This document shows positions 59,819-64,000 of a DNA stretch of 64,000 nt, piece after piece. Source of the DNA: Apostichopus japonicus (taxonomy: Eukaryota; Echinodermata; Holothuroidea; Aspidochirotida; Stichopodidae); NCBI RefSeq assembly GCF_037975245.1, contig NC_092561.1, positions 1,278,501 through 1,342,500 of the forward strand. The letters are read 5' to 3'. Under the pieces are notes generated by a model. The model ran no database searches. It saw only the letters and a list, made by a program, of their open reading frames with translations, and was not told the DNA's origin. How positions within the stretch are numbered: the first letter of the stretch is position 1; each line of letters begins with the position of its first letter. The translations under genes were made by a program, and so were the position numbers.

Positions 59819-62800
59819 GATACTTAGGTAAGCATCTCTTGGAACAAAACTCACCTGAAATATTGTCAATTTATCATCTTCACCTCTGCTGTAAACGTGC
59901 AAGTCTTGGCCATAGGGTGAGGCGAGGAATACGTACCTAAGTTGAGAGTTACACATTAAAAGAGAACAAAACGCAAATAAAAATCCTATGATGTCTGCAA
60001 CATTTTCTACCTTGTCTATTCTATATCTATAGAATGTTAAGAACTTCAATATTTTACATTCAGCTTTTTCATACCTTTCATCCTTTATACAAAGAAATTG
60101 TCATACATAAAAGAGAAACATAAAAATGTGGTTTGATGAGGTCATATTTTGACTTGATCAAATGTTCAGTAGGTGAGTGCAGGAACATTAAACCAGTGTA
60201 TCTCCCATATAGATCAATATTTGCCTTAGCTGTTTGAGGAAGGTCTTCCTGACAGTTAACTCTCTCACACAGATCAATGATGATGGGTGGATTTGTGTCT
60301 CCAACAATTACTTTTATCTTCCAATAATCCTCCATTTTCAAATTATTTTTAAAAACAACGATACAGAGCTCTATAACCTTATTGTATAAAATGTCTTTGT
60401 TAGAAGAATACAAAGAAGCTGAGAGTGATTTGAGTATTAGACACAAACAGTTAAAAGTAGGTGACCATTTTGAATGGGCTAGCATATTTGGTGGACATTG
60501 TTGTTTTAATGGAGAGGTAAAGTACTTCTCAAACTTTCTGTGCAAAGTTTAAAGGAAATCAAAAATAGAGAAGAAAATGCGTAGCTACTGCATAAAAAAA
60601 AAGGGTTGGTACTATATGAAACAATTTGGTCTGACGTATCGATCCTGCAATGATTAAAACTTCAGGCCCTCTGATTTTTATCAAGTGTAAAGAAAATGTT
60701 GAATTACATCCCACCTACCTTCCATCTGATGAGAGAGCTATACCGCTGACTTCATACATCTTATTTAGAACCTTAAGGGCGTTATCGTTATTAACGTGCA
60801 GGACATCTCCCCAAGGGAACATCCCAAATCTCTCCAGAAGACGTAACGGGCTGAATGTGTAATGTCCGTCATTGGTAACGTAGAAGGATGACGGACCCGT
60901 TGCTGCGATGTCGTTTAAACTGTGGAGAAAAATTACAGCTCTGTGATGGGAGATGCTTGTTTTCTTGAAGAACAAGCAAAACCTCAACCACCAAGCAATG
61001 AAATTTTGCTTTCTTTTGGCTTGAATGACCTTGAACTTTAACTGTTTCAACTTTTAAGTAAGATGGAAGAGGCAAAACCAGAGTGAAGACTTGAGCAAGT
61101 TTAAATATGATTTTAATAATCAGTGCGAAAACATTAGTGCGAGAACATACCACTTTTTGCTTTTCTTTTCTTTTCTTTAATCATTAATTGCTTTGTTTTC
61201 CTGTAAGAAGGGTGATGTTTGCAAAGTTTGGAACTAAAACACTGAAGTGTTAAAGCTTTATAAACACTGGCATTCTTGCAGGTAGCAACATTGTGATCTT
61301 TCGATCACCATGGAGATAGGAATAGCCAGACAAAGGTAAGCAAAGATTCTTCAACTTGGACTGGTATTATGACATCACTCAAACGATACAACACTTCAAT
61401 TTGGGCATCCACCCAATGGCATTGCATGTTTTGTTGTGTATCACTCGGGTTCCAATAACTTATTCTCCTATAACATATACCAAATGTGACTGCTGGTTTG
61501 GCTTCTTCCATAATAAGCTTTCTTACTTTAAGGTTGAAAAAAGTTGAAAACCATCAAAGTTCAAGGTCATTGGTATTACTTGTACCACCGACACATCCAA
61601 GCGTGCACAAATCAAGCAGTCGCTCCCAGGCCAGTACAGTGCATTGCATCTACCTGTTCCCTGATGGGACCTACTGTAGGATGCAGCCACAAACTGGTGC
61701 ATGCAAAACTATTTACAAGTTAACTTGCAGTTCCCATTCATTCACCTGGGTGAAGGGGGGGGGGGCGGCAATAAAGACAAAGTGCCTTGCCCAAAGGACA
61801 CAAAGTAATCTTCTGGCCAGTACTCAAACCTGCATTCCTTAAAATCACAAGTCCCTTGCCTTGAGTAGACACTGACCACAGAACCCCCCTTACAAAAGTA
61901 ATTAAACAAATCAAAGAGTTAAATGGTAACTTAACTACATATATTTATTCCAGACAGAAATGCAGTATTAGAAGTCTTTGTCTTCAGCATGAAAATGACC
62001 ACAGTCATAATCGTTAACCGAGAATCAAGATTGACAGGAAAATTTACTATTTAAAACATACTTGATTCTTTAGATGCCTCCATCTGGAATTATTAGACCC
62101 TTTCTTACATGCAATCAGCTGCTGTAAATATGTTACCTTCTTTGTTTTTATGAGCAAGTGATTCAAGCTTGTTTACCTTCTGAAAAATTCATTGATGACA
62201 GTCTTTTTATGATGTAAAACGAGAGTATTTCTATCAAAAGAGAATATCTCCACAGTGTCTCTTGCCTGCCACAGTCTGTGGTTCACAACAAGAACGGAAA
62301 TATGTCCTGAGAAGACGAAACAGGAATATTTATGAACAGTGTATCGACCCCGCTTGAAGTCCATGGTCAATAACATAATACCAATAATGACATTTGAAGG
62401 AGAAGCAGAGAAACAAGTCCTATATTCCCAGGGAAATAATGCCCTGTAAAACATTGTTCTATTTTTAACAAAACTTCATTCTTTCCTGCTTTTCATGGTG
62501 TAAATCTTTACGCATGACTCCGGTCCATGCTGGTCATCCCATATATGTAATACCATGTGGAGGATTTTTTAACCTTTTCTTAGTTTTTTTCCCTTGCATG
62601 TTAAAGGGTGTGAAGACTCGCGCAAAAAGAAACGTCTTATGCCGGTTATCTGACCTAGTTTCAAATGAGGTGTAACAGAAGTGTTAGACACCACCATCGA
62701 TCCCAGAAAATACACACACAGCTTGCTACCGTCGGTTATTAGACACTACTGTACAGTCAGTACATACAGCTGCGGTCAATACCCACAGCACAGTGTACAA

Positions 62801-63166
62801 ACAATACAGCGATGGACATCTCAGGTCCAGCTAAAGATAACAAGGTATCTCGTTTCATTACTGTACTGTCTGCATTTTGTAGCGACACGAACAAAACGTC
62901 ACTTGCAAGCAACGGAAAGTTAACTTTTTCAGATGGCCGCCTGCGGATTGGGGAGAGTCTTCAATGCCTTTAACTAACATACCTCCATCCTTGTCTTCCC
63001 AGATAGAAATTCCTTGTGGAGCAAAGTCCTTCATCTGGGGCAGCTTCACCATTCGTAACTTCTTTGCTGGTTTTTCAGGATGATTGAAATCAAAGAGATA
63101 GATTCTTCCTTCGAAATTCATGATCCGACTATCGGCAGGCACTAGTTTATGGAAAAGTTTTATGCC
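58508..63166 (-). CDS. Paraoxonase/arylesterase-family protein, partial (last six exons)
   Basis: Minus-strand exons in reading order: 63166-62983, 62306-62177, 60919-60719, 59936-59855, 59628-59494 and 58690-58508. All have GT-AG borders and consistent phases, giving 304 residues. The family is clear from blocks aligning with human PON1: APQGIS, LVVNH, SLNDIAATGPSSFYVTND, IALSSDG, IDSSTGDL and a YCDL end whose Cys matches the C-terminal disulfide cysteine. PON proteins are six-bladed propellers hydrolysing lactones and esters with calcium. Here His115 is Gln, Asn224 is Ser, Asn270 is Asp and His285 is Phe (PON1 numbering by my alignment). His134, Asn168 and Asp169 are kept. Activity is therefore uncertain. 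About 50 N-terminal residues should lie beyond the window. Confidence 0.88.
59656..59702. repeat. (TA)n microsatellite in paraoxonase intron
   Basis: One of two TA tracts in the 226-bp intron between exons 59936-59855 and 59628-59494. Confidence 0.9.
59779..59818. repeat. (TA)n microsatellite in paraoxonase intron
   Basis: Second TA tract of the same small intron, about 36 bp from the donor site. Confidence 0.9.
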
Positions 63167-64000
63167 CTGGAAGTGGACGGATGAGAGAGCAAATAGATAG
63201 ATTTTATTAAAATATTGATGATGGACAACTGAGCAGTCCCCCTTTATGCATTATGTTGTACCATTTCATCATTCTATACATCAAGCCAGGGGCGGCGATC
63301 TGTTTCAAATATTGGGGGGGATATTTGCTTGGATGCGGGCGAATTACTATCAAAGCGGAGCGCTACCATTGGTTGGCGCGCAGCGTACAAGAAAATTTTT
63401 GGTTTTGATAGCCCCCCAGATCACCGGAAATGGCACTTCTCGGGCTTGAAAATGACCAACCAGATGTACACTTTTGCCTGAGAACCAAGTTTTTCCTAAT
63501 AGTTTTTTTTTTCATTCATAAACTTTTTTCAAGATTGTCACCAGTCACACATCATGTTCGACCTCATTGCATCTCCTGTGGATCATTGCTTTTGTAGGTA
63601 ATTCTTCGTAACGCCCCACAATACCCGTCAGCCCCACTTTTCAAGGTTTTAAGCCCATTATTTGTTCAGAATTTGAATAATAAATTCACTTCAAAACATA
63701 CCCATAATGTTGCACAAAATTTCATCTAATGGACAACCAATATAGAAAAACCCCCCTCAACCCCTAACAGACCGGTCAAAATTGCACGAGTAGAGGGAAG
63801 TACGATGAAGAATGTTGGTCAAGGAATTTTCGAAAATTCAGACACAGTTAAATTATTGGTGTACAAATATTAAAACCTCTTATAACGGCTACTATAAAAC
63901 TTCGATATCATAGAAAATACCCAAAATATATGATCGAGGGGGGAGGGCGGTCTCCCCCTTCACCCCCTCCCGCCGTTGGCTAGGCACCTGCGGTTAGAAA
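63167..64000. other. Upstream intron of the paraoxonase gene, with transposon sequence
   Basis: No further coding exon was found up to the window end. A hAT-like family fragment starts at 63287. The last part is AT-rich with G- and C-run stretches near 63935-63970. Confidence 0.5.
63287..63450. mobile_element. Second copy of the hAT-like family (one end)
   Basis: Starts CAGGGGCGGCGATC. The block around 63351-63446 (CGGAGCGCTACC, GGTTGGCGCG, CAGATCACCGG, GGCACTTC) matches the reverse complement of about 16608-16705 in the element of unit 3. Distances from the end are similar. The other end was not identified. Confidence 0.65.

Overview
The window is eukaryotic: genes are split by GT-AG introns, long (TA)n tracts and transposon remnants abound, and the coding families are animal ones. 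A marine invertebrate deuterostome, perhaps an echinoderm such as a sea cucumber, is my best guess. This is inference from the gene families and general sequence character; no species-specific marker was recognised.

Region 1 (1-38883) is a tandem array of at least five units of about 7.6 kb. Each carries one three-exon gene for a type II membrane carbohydrate sulfotransferase (Sulfotransfer_2, the CHST8-14/HNK-1ST-like group). Exon 1 encodes the cytoplasmic tail and signal anchor, exon 2 a glycosylated stem, and exon 3 the PAPS-binding catalytic domain. Joined proteins are 396-400 residues and all five frames are open. Intron 1 of every unit holds a decayed non-LTR retrotransposon reverse-transcriptase fragment in sense orientation and a short inverted-repeat element. 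Downstream of each gene lies a 51-codon relic resembling the C-terminus of another sulfotransferase. The array stops inside the fifth copy of that relic. Unit 3 carries a nested pair of hAT-like elements, each with an 8-bp target duplication. Units 2 and 5 carry a tRNA-derived SINE in intron 2. The units are mosaics of a few sequence classes, which points to unequal crossing-over and gene conversion.

Region 2 (38604-42258) is non-coding: simple repeats and decayed elements.

Region 3 (42259-51935) is a class A G-protein-coupled receptor in three exons (364 residues). Its 7.4-kb first intron is full of repeats. Its second intron holds three CRE palindromes spaced exactly 15 bp apart, followed by a TATA-like box.

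Region 4 (51936-58507) is non-coding. It contains a SINE between (TA)n tracts and a 462-bp foldback element with matching 6-bp flanking repeats.

Region 5 (58508-63166, minus strand) holds the last six exons of a paraoxonase/arylesterase-family gene. Several residues at canonical PON1 catalytic and calcium-binding positions are changed. Its N-terminal exons lie outside the window. A second relative of the hAT-like family lies at 63287.

The three gene types show no obvious pathway link. The array is the striking part: it would give its host many near-identical Golgi sulfotransferases acting on extracellular glycans.
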